From Dechloromonas sp. CZR5 (GTDB lineage Bacteria; Pseudomonadota; Gammaproteobacteria; Burkholderiales; Rhodocyclaceae), in the NCBI RefSeq assembly GCF_008711155.1, contig NZ_VUYQ01000001.1, forward strand, positions 558,001 to 622,000: 64,000 nucleotides of DNA. Direction: 5' to 3'. The position numbers and the translations under genes were made by a program. The notes beneath the pieces were generated by a model. It worked only from the letters and a program-made list of their open reading frames with translations, ran no database searches and was not told the origin of the DNA. This document shows positions 24,199-34,172 of the stretch, piece after piece. The stretch's first letter is position 1, and every line of letters starts with the position of its first letter.

Positions 24199-24570
24199 AT
24201 GAACTGGTTATTTTCTCTTGTCCTCGCGGTGCATATTCTGGTGGCTATCGCAATTATCGGTCTTGTGTTGATGCAGCACGGTAAAGGGGCTGACATGGGG
24301 GCCGCTTTCGGTAGTGGTGCCTCGGGGAGTCTGTTTGGTGCAACCGGCTCGGCAAATTTCCTGAGCCGTGCAACCGGCATACTGGCGGCGGTCTTTTTTG
24401 TGACCAGTCTGACTCTGGCTTATATCGGTTCCAATAAGCCAAAAACGACTGGCAGTCTGATGCAAGAACCGGTACAATCGCAGTCTGTTTCGCAGCCGAT
24501 TTCGGCGGCTGGTGAAGCGCCTGCGGCGCCTGTTGATGCGGGTTCCAAGGCGAAAGAAATACCGAAGTAA
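24199..24570 (+). CDS. secG: Protein translocase subunit SecG
   Basis: A 123-residue inner-membrane SecYEG subunit with two hydrophobic helices (about residues 2-22 and 52-72) around the conserved cytosolic loop LMQHGKGADMGAAFGSGASG. The C-terminal 45 residues are an Ala/Pro/Gln-rich tail. The tpiA-secG-tRNA-Leu-nuo order is typical of betaproteobacteria. Confidence 0.95.
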   Translation: MNWLFSLVLAVHILVAIAIIGLVLMQHGKGADMGAAFGSGASGSLFGATGSANFLSRATGILAAVFFVTSLTLAYIGSNKPKTTGSLMQEPVQSQSVSQPISAAGEAPAAPVDAGSKAKEIPK

Positions 24571-24626
24571 CGCAAGGTGGCTTGCCCGGTATAACGTCCT
24601 CTCCGGGTGGGTTGCAAAAAAATAGT

Positions 24627-24711
24627 GCCGACGTGGTGAAATTGGTAGACACGCTATCTTGAGGGGGTAGTGGCGCAAGCTGTGCGAGTTCGAGTCTCGC
24701 CGTCGGCACCA
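24627..24711 (+). tRNA. tRNA-Leu, anticodon GAG
   Basis: 85 bases including encoded CCA. The acceptor stem GCCGACG pairs with CGTCGGC and is followed by ACCA. The anticodon loop TTGAGGG lies between CTATC and GGTAG, giving anticodon GAG at 24661-24663. The long variable arm (class II) and TTCGAGT in the T loop identify a leucine tRNA. It lies between secG and nuoA on the same strand. Confidence 0.97.
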
Positions 24712-24774
24712 AACTGGGGCAGTGGCCTGCGGGTACGCTGTTTCGAACAAGAAACTGAATATTGGCGGCGGATC

Positions 24775-25146
24775 ATGGAAAACTACTTTCCAATCCTGAT
24801 GTTCGTTCTGGTGGGGGTTGCGATTGGCGTTTTGCCTGTTGCGATGGGCTTTATTCTTGCCCCCAGTCGTCCGGACCCGGAAAAGCTCTCTCCTTACGAG
24901 TGTGGCTTTGAGGCATTCGAAGATGCGCGCATGAAGTTTGATGTGCGCTATTACCTGATTGCCATTCTCTTCATTCTGTTCGATCTTGAAATTGCCTTCC
25001 TCTTCCCGTGGGCGACGATCTTCAAAGACATTGTGGCGACAGAGTCGATCAAGTTGTTCGGTTTTGTTGAAATGCTGGTATTCGTTGCCATTCTGGTCAT
25101 TGGCTATATCTATGCCTGGGCCAAGGGCGCGCTGGAATGGGAATGA
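24775..25146 (+). CDS. nuoA: NADH-quinone oxidoreductase subunit A
   Basis: A 123-residue membrane subunit of complex I with three helices. The conserved loop [14 protein letters not shown] with its exposed Cys sits near the quinone site, and [17 protein letters not shown] and FPWA are family motifs. Start at 24775; in-frame codons upstream overlap the tRNA. First gene of a 14-gene operon. Confidence 0.97.
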   Translation: MENYFPILMFVLVGVAIGVLPVAMGFILAPSRPDPEKLSPYECGFEAFEDARMKFDVRYYLIAILFILFDLEIAFLFPWATIFKDIVATESIKLFGFVEMLVFVAILVIGYIYAWAKGALEWE

Positions 25147-25155
25147 GGCTCGAAT

Positions 25156-25632
25156 ATGGCTATTGAAGGCGTTCTTCAAGAAGGCTTTGTCACCACGACG
25201 GCTGACAAGCTGATCAACTACATGCGCACCGGTTCCCTGTGGCCGATGACCTTCGGTCTGGCGTGCTGCGCGGTTGAAATGATTCATGCGGGTGTTTCCC
25301 GTTATGACCTTGATCGTTTTGGTGTTGTGTTTCGCCCGAGTCCGCGTCAGTCCGATGTGATGATCGTGGCGGGGACGCTGACCAACAAGATGGCGCCTGC
25401 ATTGCGCAAGGTCTATGACCAAATGGCCGAGCCGCGTTGGGTGATTTCCATGGGCTCCTGTGCCAACGGTGGTGGTTACTACCACTACTCCTACTCCGTG
25501 GTGCGTGGTTGCGACCGCATTGTTCCTGTTGATATCTATGTGCCGGGCTGTCCGCCGACTGCCGAAGCGTTGATCTACGGGATCATTCAGTTGCAGAACA
25601 AGATTCGTCGCACCAATACCATTGCTCGTTAA
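25156..25632 (+). CDS. nuoB: NADH-quinone oxidoreductase subunit B
   Basis: A 158-residue peripheral subunit carrying the terminal [4Fe-4S] cluster N2. The cluster ligands are the tandem Cys in [12 protein letters not shown], the Cys in [16 protein letters not shown] and the Cys in [11 protein letters not shown]. It passes electrons to quinone at the interface with NuoD. Spaced 9 bases after nuoA. Confidence 0.98.
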   Translation: MAIEGVLQEGFVTTTADKLINYMRTGSLWPMTFGLACCAVEMIHAGVSRYDLDRFGVVFRPSPRQSDVMIVAGTLTNKMAPALRKVYDQMAEPRWVISMGSCANGGGYYHYSYSVVRGCDRIVPVDIYVPGCPPTAEALIYGIIQLQNKIRRTNTIAR

Positions 25633-25651
25633 TTGCCAAGGCTGATCGAAT

Positions 25652-26257
25652 ATGTCTGCCAAGCTGGAAACGCTTAGTGAGAACCTGCAGAAGCATTTCG
25701 GCGACAAGATAAAGTCTCTGAAGCTGGCGCTCGGTGAAGTAACTGTTGAAGTCGGTTCGGCTGACTATCTCGGCGTGATGACTGCGCTGCGCGATGAGTC
25801 GGACTTCCGCTTCGAAGAATTGATCGATCTGTGCGGTGTCGATTATTCGACCTACGGCGACGGTGCCTGGAGTGGTGCGCGTTTTGCGGTCGTCGTTCAT
25901 CTCTTGTCGGTGTCTCAGAATCTCCGCTTGCGAGTTCGTGTCTTTGCCGATGACGAAAGCTTTCCGGCGGTCGATTCGGTGACCGGCGTCTGGTCGACTG
26001 CCAACTGGTTCGAGCGCGAAGCTTTCGACCTGTACGGCGTCGCCTTCGTCGGCCACGACGACCTGCGTCGCATTCTGACCGACTACGGCTTCATTGGTCA
26101 CCCGTTCCGCAAGGATTTCCCCATTTCCGGTCATGTCGAGATGCGCTACGACCCGGATCAGGCTCGCGTGATCTACCAGCCGGTGACTATCGAGCCTCGC
26201 GAAAACACCCCGCGCATCGTGCGCGAAGATACTTACGGGGATCCGGCACATGGCTGA
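25652..26257 (+). CDS. nuoC: NADH-quinone oxidoreductase subunit C
   Basis: A 201-residue 30-kDa-type subunit, separate from NuoD unlike the fused NuoCD of E. coli. Signature [14 protein letters not shown] and [19 protein letters not shown] are present. It overlaps nuoD by 8 bases. Confidence 0.97.
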   Translation: MSAKLETLSENLQKHFGDKIKSLKLALGEVTVEVGSADYLGVMTALRDESDFRFEELIDLCGVDYSTYGDGAWSGARFAVVVHLLSVSQNLRLRVRVFADDESFPAVDSVTGVWSTANWFEREAFDLYGVAFVGHDDLRRILTDYGFIGHPFRKDFPISGHVEMRYDPDQARVIYQPVTIEPRENTPRIVREDTYGDPAHG

Positions 26258-27503
26258 TATCCGCAATTTCACCCTGAACTTTGGCCCGCAGCACCCGGCG
26301 GCGCACGGCGTTTTGCGTCTGGTCCTCGAATTGGACGGCGAAGTCGTCCAGCGTGCAGACCCGCATATCGGCCTGCTGCATCGTGCTACCGAAAAGCTGG
26401 CTGAAACCCGTACCTGGGTTCAGTCCGTTCCTTACATGGATCGTCTCGACTACGTGTCGATGATGTGTAATGAGCACGCCTACTGTCTGGCGACCGAAAA
26501 GCTGCTCGGTATCGAGGTTCCGGAGCGCGGCAAGTACATCCGTGTGATGTTCGACGAGGTCACCCGTATCCTCAACCACCTGTTGTGGATCGGTTGTCAC
26601 GCGCTGGACGTTGGTGCGATGACCATGGCGCTGTACACCTTCCGCGAACGCGAAGACCTGATGGACGTCTATGAGGCGGTTTCCGGTGCCCGGATGCACG
26701 CTGCCTACTATCGTCCGGGGGGTGTCTATCGCGACCTGCCGGACAGGATGCCGCAGTATCAGGAGTCGACTTGGACCAATGCCAAGAAGGCTGCGGAAAA
26801 GAACGAGAACCGGAGCGGTTCGCTGCTCGACTTCCTCGAAGATTTCACCAATCGTTTCCCGACCTATCATTCCGAATACCACACCCTGTTGACCGATAAC
26901 CGTATCTGGAAGCAGCGTCTGGTCAACGTCGGTGTCGTGAGTCCCGAGCGTGCTTTGCAGATGGGCTTTACCGGCGCCATGCTGCGCGGTTCGGGGGTTG
27001 CCTGGGATTTGCGCAAGAAGCAGCCGTATGCCGCTTACGACAAGGTCGATTTCGATGTGCCAGTCGGCGTGAATGGCGACAGCTATGATCGCTACTTGGT
27101 TCGCATGGAAGAAATGATCCAGTCGAACAACATTATCAAGCAGTGTATCGCCTGGTTGCGCAAGAATCCTGGCCCGGTGATCACCGACAACAACAAGGTG
27201 GCGCCGCCACCGCGTGAAAACATGAAGACCAACATGGAAGAGCTGATTCACCATTTCAAGCTCTTCACCGAGGGTATTCATGTCCCGGCAGGTGAGGCCT
27301 ACGCTGCCGTCGAGCATCCGAAGGGCGAGTTCGGTATCTACTTCGTCTCCGACGGTGCAAACAAGCCGTACCGCATGAAGATTCGCGCACCGGGCTTTGT
27401 CCACCTTTCCGGGCTGGATGAAATGTCTCGTGGCCATATGATTGCCGACGTCGTTACGATCATCGGCTCCCAAGATATCGTTTTTGGCGAGATTGACCGC
27501 TGA
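26250..27503 (+). CDS. nuoD: NADH-quinone oxidoreductase subunit D
   Basis: A 417-residue 49-kDa subunit related to [NiFe]-hydrogenase large subunits but without the Ni-ligand Cys pairs. [14 protein letters not shown] forms the quinone-chamber loop with its conserved His. The C-terminal end runs [24 protein letters not shown] with DPVFGE-like FGEIDR. Its last base overlaps the nuoE start. Confidence 0.98.
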   Translation: MADIRNFTLNFGPQHPAAHGVLRLVLELDGEVVQRADPHIGLLHRATEKLAETRTWVQSVPYMDRLDYVSMMCNEHAYCLATEKLLGIEVPERGKYIRVMFDEVTRILNHLLWIGCHALDVGAMTMALYTFREREDLMDVYEAVSGARMHAAYYRPGGVYRDLPDRMPQYQESTWTNAKKAAEKNENRSGSLLDFLEDFTNRFPTYHSEYHTLLTDNRIWKQRLVNVGVVSPERALQMGFTGAMLRGSGVAWDLRKKQPYAAYDKVDFDVPVGVNGDSYDRYLVRMEEMIQSNNIIKQCIAWLRKNPGPVITDNNKVAPPPRENMKTNMEELIHHFKLFTEGIHVPAGEAYAAVEHPKGEFGIYFVSDGANKPYRMKIRAPGFVHLSGLDEMSRGHMIADVVTIIGSQDIVFGEIDR

Positions 27504-27976
27504 TGTTTTCCGCTGAAACCCTCCAGAAATTTGCGCGCGAAGTCGCCAAGTACCCGGCTGATCAAAAGCAGTCGGCCACCATGTCCTGTCTGGCTCACGC
27601 CCAGGAAGAGAAGGGCTGGTTGCCTTCCGAGGCAATCGAAGCTGTTGCCGATTATCTCGGCATCGCCCCGATGGCTGTGTACGAGGTCGCTTCCTTCTAC
27701 AACATGTACGACCTCAAGCCGGTCGGCAAGTACAAGATCACGGTCTGTACCAATCTGCCGTGCGCGCTGTCCGGCGGCTACCATGCCGGCGAATACGTCC
27801 AGAAGAAGCTCGGCATCGGTTACGGCGAAACGACGGCCGACGGCAAGTTCACGTTGAAGGAAGGCGAGTGCATGGGGGCCTGCGGCGATGCACCGGTCTT
27901 CATCGTCAACAACCGCTCGATGTGCAGCCACATGCATCCGGAACAGATCGACAAGCTGCTTGAGGAGTGCAAATAA
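27503..27976 (+). CDS. nuoE: NADH-quinone oxidoreductase subunit E
   Basis: A 157-residue 24-kDa subunit with [2Fe-2S] cluster N1a. All four ligands are visible: CTNLPC and CMGAC. The thioredoxin-like fold is preceded by a helical N-terminal domain. The stop overlaps the nuoF start. Confidence 0.97.
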   Translation: MFSAETLQKFAREVAKYPADQKQSATMSCLAHAQEEKGWLPSEAIEAVADYLGIAPMAVYEVASFYNMYDLKPVGKYKITVCTNLPCALSGGYHAGEYVQKKLGIGYGETTADGKFTLKEGECMGACGDAPVFIVNNRSMCSHMHPEQIDKLLEECK

Positions 27977-29304
27977 TGGCCATGCTTGGTTCGATCAACG
28001 GCGTCCTGATGGAAGGCCTGGATGGCGACAATACCTGGCATCTGAAGGATTACGTCGCACGCGGCGGCTATGCGCAGCTGAAGCGCATCCTGGAAAGCAA
28101 GATGACCCAGGAAGATGTGATCAGCGAAGTCAAGAAATCCGTGCTGCGCGGTCGTGGCGGCGCCGGCTTCCCGACCGGTCTGAAGTGGTCCTTCATGCCG
28201 CGCTCCTTCCCGGGTGACAAGTACGTCGTCTGCAATACCGACGAAGGCGAACCGGGGACCTTCAAGGACCGCGACATCATGCGCTACAACCCGCATTCGG
28301 TCATCGAAGGCATGGCCATCGCCGCCTATGCGATGGGTGCCAACCGCGGTTACAACTACGTGCACGGCGAAGTCTGGCACGAGTACAAGCGTTTCGAAGA
28401 GGCACTCGACGAAGCGCGTGCTGCCGGCTTCATCGGCCAGAACATTCTCGACTCCGGCTTCAATTTCGAACTCTTCGCCCACCACGGCTACGGCGCCTAT
28501 ATCTGTGGCGAAGAAACCGCGTTGCTCGAATCGATCGAAGGCAAGAAGGGCCAGCCGCGCTTCAAGCCGCCGTTCCCGGCTTCTTTCGGCCTCTACGGCA
28601 AGCCGACGACGATCAACAATACCGAGACCTTCGCTTCCATTCCCTTCATCCTGAAGATGGGCGGCGAGGAGTTCCTGAACCTGGGCAAGCCGAACAACGG
28701 CGGCACCAAGTTGTTCTCGGTGTCCGGCCATGTCAATCGTCCGGGCAACTACGAAATTCCCCTTGGCACGCCGTTCGCGACCCTGCTCGAAATGTGTGGC
28801 GGCATGCGCGGCGGACGCAAGCTGAAGGCGGTCATCCCCGGCGGTTCGTCGGCGCCGGTCATGCCGGGCGAAGTGATCATGGATTGCACCATGGACTACG
28901 ACTCGATCAGCAAGGGCGGTTCGATGCTGGGTTCGGGCGCGGTCATCGTGATGGACGAGACGGTCTGCATGGTCAAGGCGCTGGAGCGTCTGTCCTTCTT
29001 CTACCACGAAGAATCCTGCGGCCAATGCACGCCCTGCCGTGAAGGTACGGCCTGGATGTACAAGGTGGTGCATCGCATCGAGAACGGCCTGGGCAAGCCC
29101 GAAGACCTGGATTTGTTGAACAGCGTGCTCGGCAACATCGCTGGCCGCACCATCTGTGCGCTCGGTGACGCGGCAGCCTTCCCGGTGCAGAGCTTCATCA
29201 AGCACTTCGGCAAGGAATTCGAGTACCACATCGAAAACAAGACCTGTCTGGTTCCCAAGGATGTGCAATGGGCGGGCAGCGGCTTCCACAAGATTCCGGC
29301 CTGA
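27976..29304 (+). CDS. nuoF: NADH-quinone oxidoreductase subunit F (NADH and FMN site)
   Basis: A 442-residue 51-kDa subunit that oxidises NADH through [18 protein letters not shown] is the nucleotide-binding Gly-rich loop, [14 protein letters not shown] the FMN region, and [14 protein letters not shown] plus a later Cys in [14 protein letters not shown] hold [4Fe-4S] N3. Start at 27976 (MAMLGS) is chosen for the GAGGAG upstream; GTG at 27967 lies inside nuoE. It is a close paralogue of the C-terminal part of HoxF in this window. Confidence 0.97.
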   Translation: MAMLGSINGVLMEGLDGDNTWHLKDYVARGGYAQLKRILESKMTQEDVISEVKKSVLRGRGGAGFPTGLKWSFMPRSFPGDKYVVCNTDEGEPGTFKDRDIMRYNPHSVIEGMAIAAYAMGANRGYNYVHGEVWHEYKRFEEALDEARAAGFIGQNILDSGFNFELFAHHGYGAYICGEETALLESIEGKKGQPRFKPPFPASFGLYGKPTTINNTETFASIPFILKMGGEEFLNLGKPNNGGTKLFSVSGHVNRPGNYEIPLGTPFATLLEMCGGMRGGRKLKAVIPGGSSAPVMPGEVIMDCTMDYDSISKGGSMLGSGAVIVMDETVCMVKALERLSFFYHEESCGQCTPCREGTAWMYKVVHRIENGLGKPEDLDLLNSVLGNIAGRTICALGDAAAFPVQSFIKHFGKEFEYHIENKTCLVPKDVQWAGSGFHKIPA

Positions 29305-29349
29305 CAGGCCGCGGGTTAGTAACGAAAAAACTGGCTACAAGGTAGCGAC

Positions 29350-31686
29350 ATGCTAGAAATCGAGATCGACGGCAAAAAGGCGCAAGTGCCCGACGGCAGC
29401 ACGGTGATGGATGCCGCGCAGCAGGTTGGCGTTTACATTCCGCATTTCTGCTACCACAAGAAACTTTCGATCGCCGCCAACTGCCGGATGTGTCTGGTGC
29501 AGGTGGAAAAGGCGCCGAAGCCGTTGCCGGCTTGTGCAACGCCGGTGACCAACGGCATGAAAGTATTTACCCACTCCGAACTGGCCGTCAAGGCGCAGAA
29601 GGGGGTGATGGAATTCCTGCTCATCAATCACCCGCTGGATTGCCCGATTTGCGACCAGGGTGGCGAGTGTCAGTTGCAGGATATGTCCGTCGGCTACGGC
29701 CCCATGAAGAGCCGTTATACCGAAGAAAAGCACGTTGTCTTCCACAAGAGTGTCGGTCCGCTGATCTCCATGGAAGAGATGAGCCGTTGTATCCACTGCA
29801 CCCGTTGCGTCCGCTTCGGTCAGGAAATCGGCGGCATCATGGAACTCGGCATGGCCAACCGTAACATGCACTCGGAAATCATGACTTTCGTCGGTCGTTC
29901 GGTCGATTCTGAACTGTCAGGCAACATGATCGACCTGTGCCCGGTCGGTGCCCTGACTTCCAAGCCCTTCCGCTACACCGCCCGTTCTTGGGAACTGCAG
30001 CGCCGCAAGTCGATCAGCGCGCAGGATTCCGTTGGCGCCAATCTGGTCGTCCAGGTCAAGCACGACAACGTGATGCGTGTTCTGCCGCGTGAAAACGAAG
30101 CGGTCAACGAATGCTGGATTTCCGACAAGGAGCGCTTCTCCTACCAGTCTCTGAGCTCCGATGAGCGCCTGACCAAGCCGATGGTCAAGCAGGGTGGCGA
30201 GTGGAAGGAAGTCGACTGGAACGTTGCCCTCGACTACGTAGCTCACGGGTTGAAGGATGTCGCCCGCGAAAATGGCGGCGATGCCGTTGCTGCACTGGCC
30301 GCACAAAGCTCGACCGTTGAAGAACTGTTCCTGCTCGGCAAGGTCATGAAGGGCTTGGGCAGCGGCAATATCGATTTCCGTTCGCGTCAGAGCGATTTTT
30401 CGTCCGATTCCAAGCGTGCCGGCGCACCTTGGCTGGGCATGCGCCTTGCCGAGATCAAGGATCTGGATGGTGCTCTGATCATTGGCTCCTTCCTACGCAA
30501 GGATCACCCGTTGATCGCCCAGCGCCTGCGGCAAGCGGCCAAGAAATATACCAAGGTCAGCCTGCTCGATGTTGCCGGCGATGACCCGCTGATCAATCTG
30601 CACGCCCGTATCACCGTTGCTCCGGCCGCGCTGGCCACAACGCTGGCTGCTGTAGTCAAGGCGGCTGCCGATATAAAGGGTGTTGCTGCCCCGGCCGCGC
30701 TGGCAAACGTTGCTGTTTGCGATACCAGCAGGAAGATTGCACAAAGCCTGGTCGATGGTGACAAGCGCGCTGTCTTCTTGGGCAATGTGGCGACCCAGTC
30801 TGCCGACGCCACCCAATTGCATGCCCTGGCCTTGGAGTTGGGCAAGCTGACCGGTGCTACCGTCGGTTTCCTCGGCGAAGGTGCCAACACCGTTGGCGCG
30901 CACGTTTCTCGTGCGCTGCCGTCCGGTGCCAACGCTCGCCAGATGTTCGAGCAGCCGCGCAAGGCCTATGTCCTGATGGGCATCGAGCCGGAATTCGATT
31001 GCGCTAACCCGCAGCTGGCTCTGGGTGCGCTCAAGCAAGCCAGCTTGGTTGTCTACATGTCGGCCTTCAAGCATGCTCCGGCCCTGGAATACGCCGACGT
31101 GATGCTGCCGATCGCTCCCTTTACCGAAACTTCGGGTACGTTCGTCAATACCGAAGGCCGTGCCCAAAGTTTTAACGGCGTGGTCAAGGCGCGGGGTGAT
31201 GCACGCCCGGCCTGGAAGATTCTGCGTGTCTTGGGTAACGTCCTCAATCTGGAAGGTTTTGCCTACGCCTCGAGTGAAGAGGTTCGTGATGAGGTGCTCG
31301 GCGGCAAGGCTGTCGAATTCGTTTCCGGTTTGGGCAACGAACTCAACGACGTCGCCCTTGTAGCCCCCGCGTTTTCCGCGAATGGCTTGCAACGTATTGC
31401 CGATGTTCCGATCAACTTTGCCGATCCGATGGCGCGCCGCGCCCCGGCCTTGCAGCAAACGGCTGATTCCGTTGCGCCAACCGCTCGCATGAATGAGCAC
31501 ACACTCAATCAGCTAGGTGTCGCTGACAAGGTGCAGGTCCGGGTGAAGCAGGGCTCGGGTGAAACTGTTTTGGTAGCCAAGCTGGACAATAGCGTACCGG
31601 CAGGCTGTGTTCGTGTTGCCGCGGCACATGCGAGTACTGTGATGCTCGGCGACATGTTCGGCTCGATTTCCGTGGAGCGTGCATAA
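29350..31686 (+). CDS. nuoG: NADH-quinone oxidoreductase subunit G
   Basis: A 778-residue 75-kDa subunit. The N-terminal ferredoxin domain has [2Fe-2S] N1b (CYHKKLSIAANCRMC). The His-ligated [4Fe-4S] N5 lies in HPLDCPICDQGGECQLQD, and N4 in CIHCTRCVRFG with CPVGAL. The extra cluster N7 of E. coli NuoG is absent: the corresponding stretch after the SWELQRRKSISAQDS segment has no Cys. The rest is a degenerate molybdopterin-oxidoreductase fold. Length is shorter than the E. coli protein, as usual in betaproteobacteria. Confidence 0.97.
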   Translation: MLEIEIDGKKAQVPDGSTVMDAAQQVGVYIPHFCYHKKLSIAANCRMCLVQVEKAPKPLPACATPVTNGMKVFTHSELAVKAQKGVMEFLLINHPLDCPICDQGGECQLQDMSVGYGPMKSRYTEEKHVVFHKSVGPLISMEEMSRCIHCTRCVRFGQEIGGIMELGMANRNMHSEIMTFVGRSVDSELSGNMIDLCPVGALTSKPFRYTARSWELQRRKSISAQDSVGANLVVQVKHDNVMRVLPRENEAVNECWISDKERFSYQSLSSDERLTKPMVKQGGEWKEVDWNVALDYVAHGLKDVARENGGDAVAALAAQSSTVEELFLLGKVMKGLGSGNIDFRSRQSDFSSDSKRAGAPWLGMRLAEIKDLDGALIIGSFLRKDHPLIAQRLRQAAKKYTKVSLLDVAGDDPLINLHARITVAPAALATTLAAVVKAAADIKGVAAPAALANVAVCDTSRKIAQSLVDGDKRAVFLGNVATQSADATQLHALALELGKLTGATVGFLGEGANTVGAHVSRALPSGANARQMFEQPRKAYVLMGIEPEFDCANPQLALGALKQASLVVYMSAFKHAPALEYADVMLPIAPFTETSGTFVNTEGRAQSFNGVVKARGDARPAWKILRVLGNVLNLEGFAYASSEEVRDEVLGGKAVEFVSGLGNELNDVALVAPAFSANGLQRIADVPINFADPMARRAPALQQTADSVAPTARMNEHTLNQLGVADKVQVRVKQGSGETVLVAKLDNSVPAGCVRVAAAHASTVMLGDMFGSISVERA

Positions 31687-32736
31687 ATGGACGCACTGAT
31701 GAATTTCGGACAAGGCATTTTTGGCGGTGCCTGGCCTGCAGTCTGGGCTTTGGTCAAAATTGTCCTGATCGTAGCGCCGATGATGCTTGGCGTTGCCTAC
31801 CTGACCTACTTCGAACGCAAGGTCATTGGTTACATGCAGGTCCGTATTGGCCCCAACCGTGTCGGTCCCTGGGGCCTGATCCAGCCGATCGCCGATGGCC
31901 TGAAGTTGCTGATGAAGGAAATCATCGTTCCCGCGACTGCCAACAAGGGTATTTTCGTCATCGCTCCGATGCTGGCGATCGCCCCCGCTCTGGCTGCATG
32001 GGCCGTGGTGCCTTTTACTGACAGCCTGGTTCTGGCCAATATCGATGCCAGCCTGCTGTACATCATGGCCATCACCTCGATGGGTGTATACGGGATCATC
32101 CTGTCCGGTTGGGCTTCCAACTCCAAGTACGCTTTCCTCGGCGCTATGCGCTCTGCGGCGCAGATGGTTTCCTACGAAATTTCGATGGGTTTCTCGCTGA
32201 TCTGCGTCCTGATGGTTTCCAATAGTCTGAATCTGGTTGAAATCGTCAATATCCAGAATCAAGGTCGTTTTGCCGACTGGGGCTTGAGCTTCCTGTCCTG
32301 GAACTGGCTGCCGCTATTCCCGATGTTCCTGGTCTATCTGATTTCCGGCGTAGCCGAGACCAACCGGGCACCGTTCGACGTCGCCGAAGGTGAGTCGGAA
32401 ATCGTGGCCGGTTTCCACGTCGAATATTCAGGCATGGCTTTCGCTGTCTTCTTCCTGGCAGAATATGCCAACATGATTCTGGTCTCTGCGCTGACCGCCA
32501 TCATGTTCCTTGGCGGCTGGCTCTCTCCGGTCGGTTTCCTGCCGGATGGCATTCTCTGGCTGTTTGCCAAGATGTCGGCGATCCTCTTCCTCTTCCTGTG
32601 GTTCCGCGCGACGTTCCCGCGTTACCGCTATGACCAGCTGATGCGTCTGGGCTGGAAGGTGTTTTTGCCGATCTGTCTGATCTGGCTAGTTGTTGTCGGC
32701 GTCTGGATGATGTCGCCGCTGAATATCTGGAAGTGA
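31687..32736 (+). CDS. nuoH: NADH-quinone oxidoreductase subunit H
   Basis: A 349-residue membrane subunit of about eight helices linking the quinone site to the proton-pumping arm. [20 protein letters not shown] is the conserved loop with charged residues, and [20 protein letters not shown] the first loop. It begins immediately after the nuoG stop. Confidence 0.98.
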   Translation: MDALMNFGQGIFGGAWPAVWALVKIVLIVAPMMLGVAYLTYFERKVIGYMQVRIGPNRVGPWGLIQPIADGLKLLMKEIIVPATANKGIFVIAPMLAIAPALAAWAVVPFTDSLVLANIDASLLYIMAITSMGVYGIILSGWASNSKYAFLGAMRSAAQMVSYEISMGFSLICVLMVSNSLNLVEIVNIQNQGRFADWGLSFLSWNWLPLFPMFLVYLISGVAETNRAPFDVAEGESEIVAGFHVEYSGMAFAVFFLAEYANMILVSALTAIMFLGGWLSPVGFLPDGILWLFAKMSAILFLFLWFRATFPRYRYDQLMRLGWKVFLPICLIWLVVVGVWMMSPLNIWK

Positions 32737-32746
32737 GGAGAGACTA

Positions 32747-33235
32747 ATGGGTTCGATGAAGGAAATCTTCAACAGCCTCTTCCTCAAGGAATTGTTGAAG
32801 GGGATGTCGGTAACCGGCAAATATTTCTTTGCCCGCAAGATTACCGTTCAATATCCGGAGGAGAAGACGCCGCAGAGCTTCCGCTTCCGTGGCCTGCACG
32901 CGTTGCGCCGCTACGAGAATGGCGAGGAGCGTTGCATTGCCTGCAAATTGTGCGAGGCGATTTGTCCGGCTCTGGCTATCACGATCGAAGCGGAGCCCCG
33001 TGACGATGGTTCGCGCCGTACGACCCGTTACGATATCGATTTGACCAAGTGCATCTTCTGCGGTTTCTGCGAAGAGGCCTGTCCGGTCGATGCCATTGTC
33101 GAGACCCGCATTTTCGAATATCACGGTGAAAAGCGCGGCGATCTGTATTACACCAAGCAGATGTTGCTGGCCAACGGCGACCGCTACGAAGATCAAATCG
33201 CGAAAGATCGCGAGCTTGATTCTGCTTACCGATAA
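32747..33235 (+). CDS. nuoI: NADH-quinone oxidoreductase subunit I
   Basis: A 162-residue TYKY-type ferredoxin subunit with two [4Fe-4S] clusters N6a/N6b: [12 protein letters not shown] and [12 protein letters not shown]. An amphipathic N-terminal helix anchors it on NuoH. ATG at 32756 is an alternative start. Confidence 0.97.
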   Translation: MGSMKEIFNSLFLKELLKGMSVTGKYFFARKITVQYPEEKTPQSFRFRGLHALRRYENGEERCIACKLCEAICPALAITIEAEPRDDGSRRTTRYDIDLTKCIFCGFCEEACPVDAIVETRIFEYHGEKRGDLYYTKQMLLANGDRYEDQIAKDRELDSAYR

Positions 33236-33247
33236 CAGGTGCTAGCG

Positions 33248-33844
33248 ATGGATTTTCAAACTGGAGTTTTCTACTTCCTGTCGGCGATTCTGATCTTCGC
33301 GAGCCTTCGCGTGATCACTGCCCGCAATCCGGTGCATGCCGCGCTTCACCTGATCCTGGCTTTCTTCACTTGTGGCGGTATCTGGGCTTTGCTGCAGGCC
33401 GAATTCCTGGCGATCGCCATCATCCTGGTGTATGTCGGCGCGGTCATGGTTCTGTTCCTGTTCGTCGTGATGATGCTGGATATCAATATCGACCGCATCC
33501 GGCAGGGTTTCTGGAACTATCTGCCGCTGGGGGCTTTGCTGGGTCTGTTGATGGTCATGGAAATGGGCCTGGTGCTGGGCAGCAAGTACTTCCAGGTGCC
33601 GGCTGCCGAAGCCATGGTGCCGGCCGGTGTGTCCAATACCAAGACCATCGGTGCGCTGATGTTCACCGACTACGTTTATCCCTTCGAGCTGGCTTCCTTG
33701 ATTCTGCTCGTCGGCATGATCGCCGCGATCGTGCTGACCTACCGCGGTCCGAAGAAATCGAAGTACACCAACCCGAATCAGCAGGTCTTCGTCAAGGCGA
33801 AGGATCGCGTCCGCGTTCTGCAGATGCCGGTTGAAAAAGACTGA
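33248..33844 (+). CDS. nuoJ: NADH-quinone oxidoreductase subunit J
   Basis: A 198-residue membrane subunit with five helices; the TM3 region [20 protein letters not shown] is the conserved pi-bulge helix. The C-terminal cytoplasmic tail is basic. ATG 33248 is preferred to a GTG three codons upstream. Confidence 0.96.
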   Translation: MDFQTGVFYFLSAILIFASLRVITARNPVHAALHLILAFFTCGGIWALLQAEFLAIAIILVYVGAVMVLFLFVVMMLDINIDRIRQGFWNYLPLGALLGLLMVMEMGLVLGSKYFQVPAAEAMVPAGVSNTKTIGALMFTDYVYPFELASLILLVGMIAAIVLTYRGPKKSKYTNPNQQVFVKAKDRVRVLQMPVEKD

Positions 33845-33858
33845 AACCAGGGAAGATT

Positions 33859-34170
33859 ATGCTCAATCTGACTCTCTCGCATTTCCTGATTCTGGGCGCG
33901 ATCCTGTTCGCGATCAGCGTAGTCGGGATATTTCTGAACCGGAAGAATCTTCTCGTTCTGCTGATGGCCATCGAATTGATGCTGCTGGCGGTGAACATGA
34001 ACTTCGTGGCCTTCTCGCATTATCTGCAAGATATCTCCGGCCAGATTTTCGTCTTCTTCATCCTGACCGTTGCCGCCGCCGAGTCGGCGATCGGTCTGGC
34101 CATCCTGATCGTGCTGTTCCGCAACCTCAAGAGCATCCATGTGGATGACCTGGGCAGCCTGAAGGGTTAA
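33859..34170 (+). CDS. nuoK: NADH-quinone oxidoreductase subunit K
   Basis: A 103-residue, three-helix membrane subunit. The two conserved buried Glu residues of the proton path are present in [13 protein letters not shown] (TM2) and [11 protein letters not shown] (TM3). It is 2 bases from nuoL. Confidence 0.97.
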   Translation: MLNLTLSHFLILGAILFAISVVGIFLNRKNLLVLLMAIELMLLAVNMNFVAFSHYLQDISGQIFVFFILTVAAAESAIGLAILIVLFRNLKSIHVDDLGSLKG

Positions 34171-34172
34171 AC

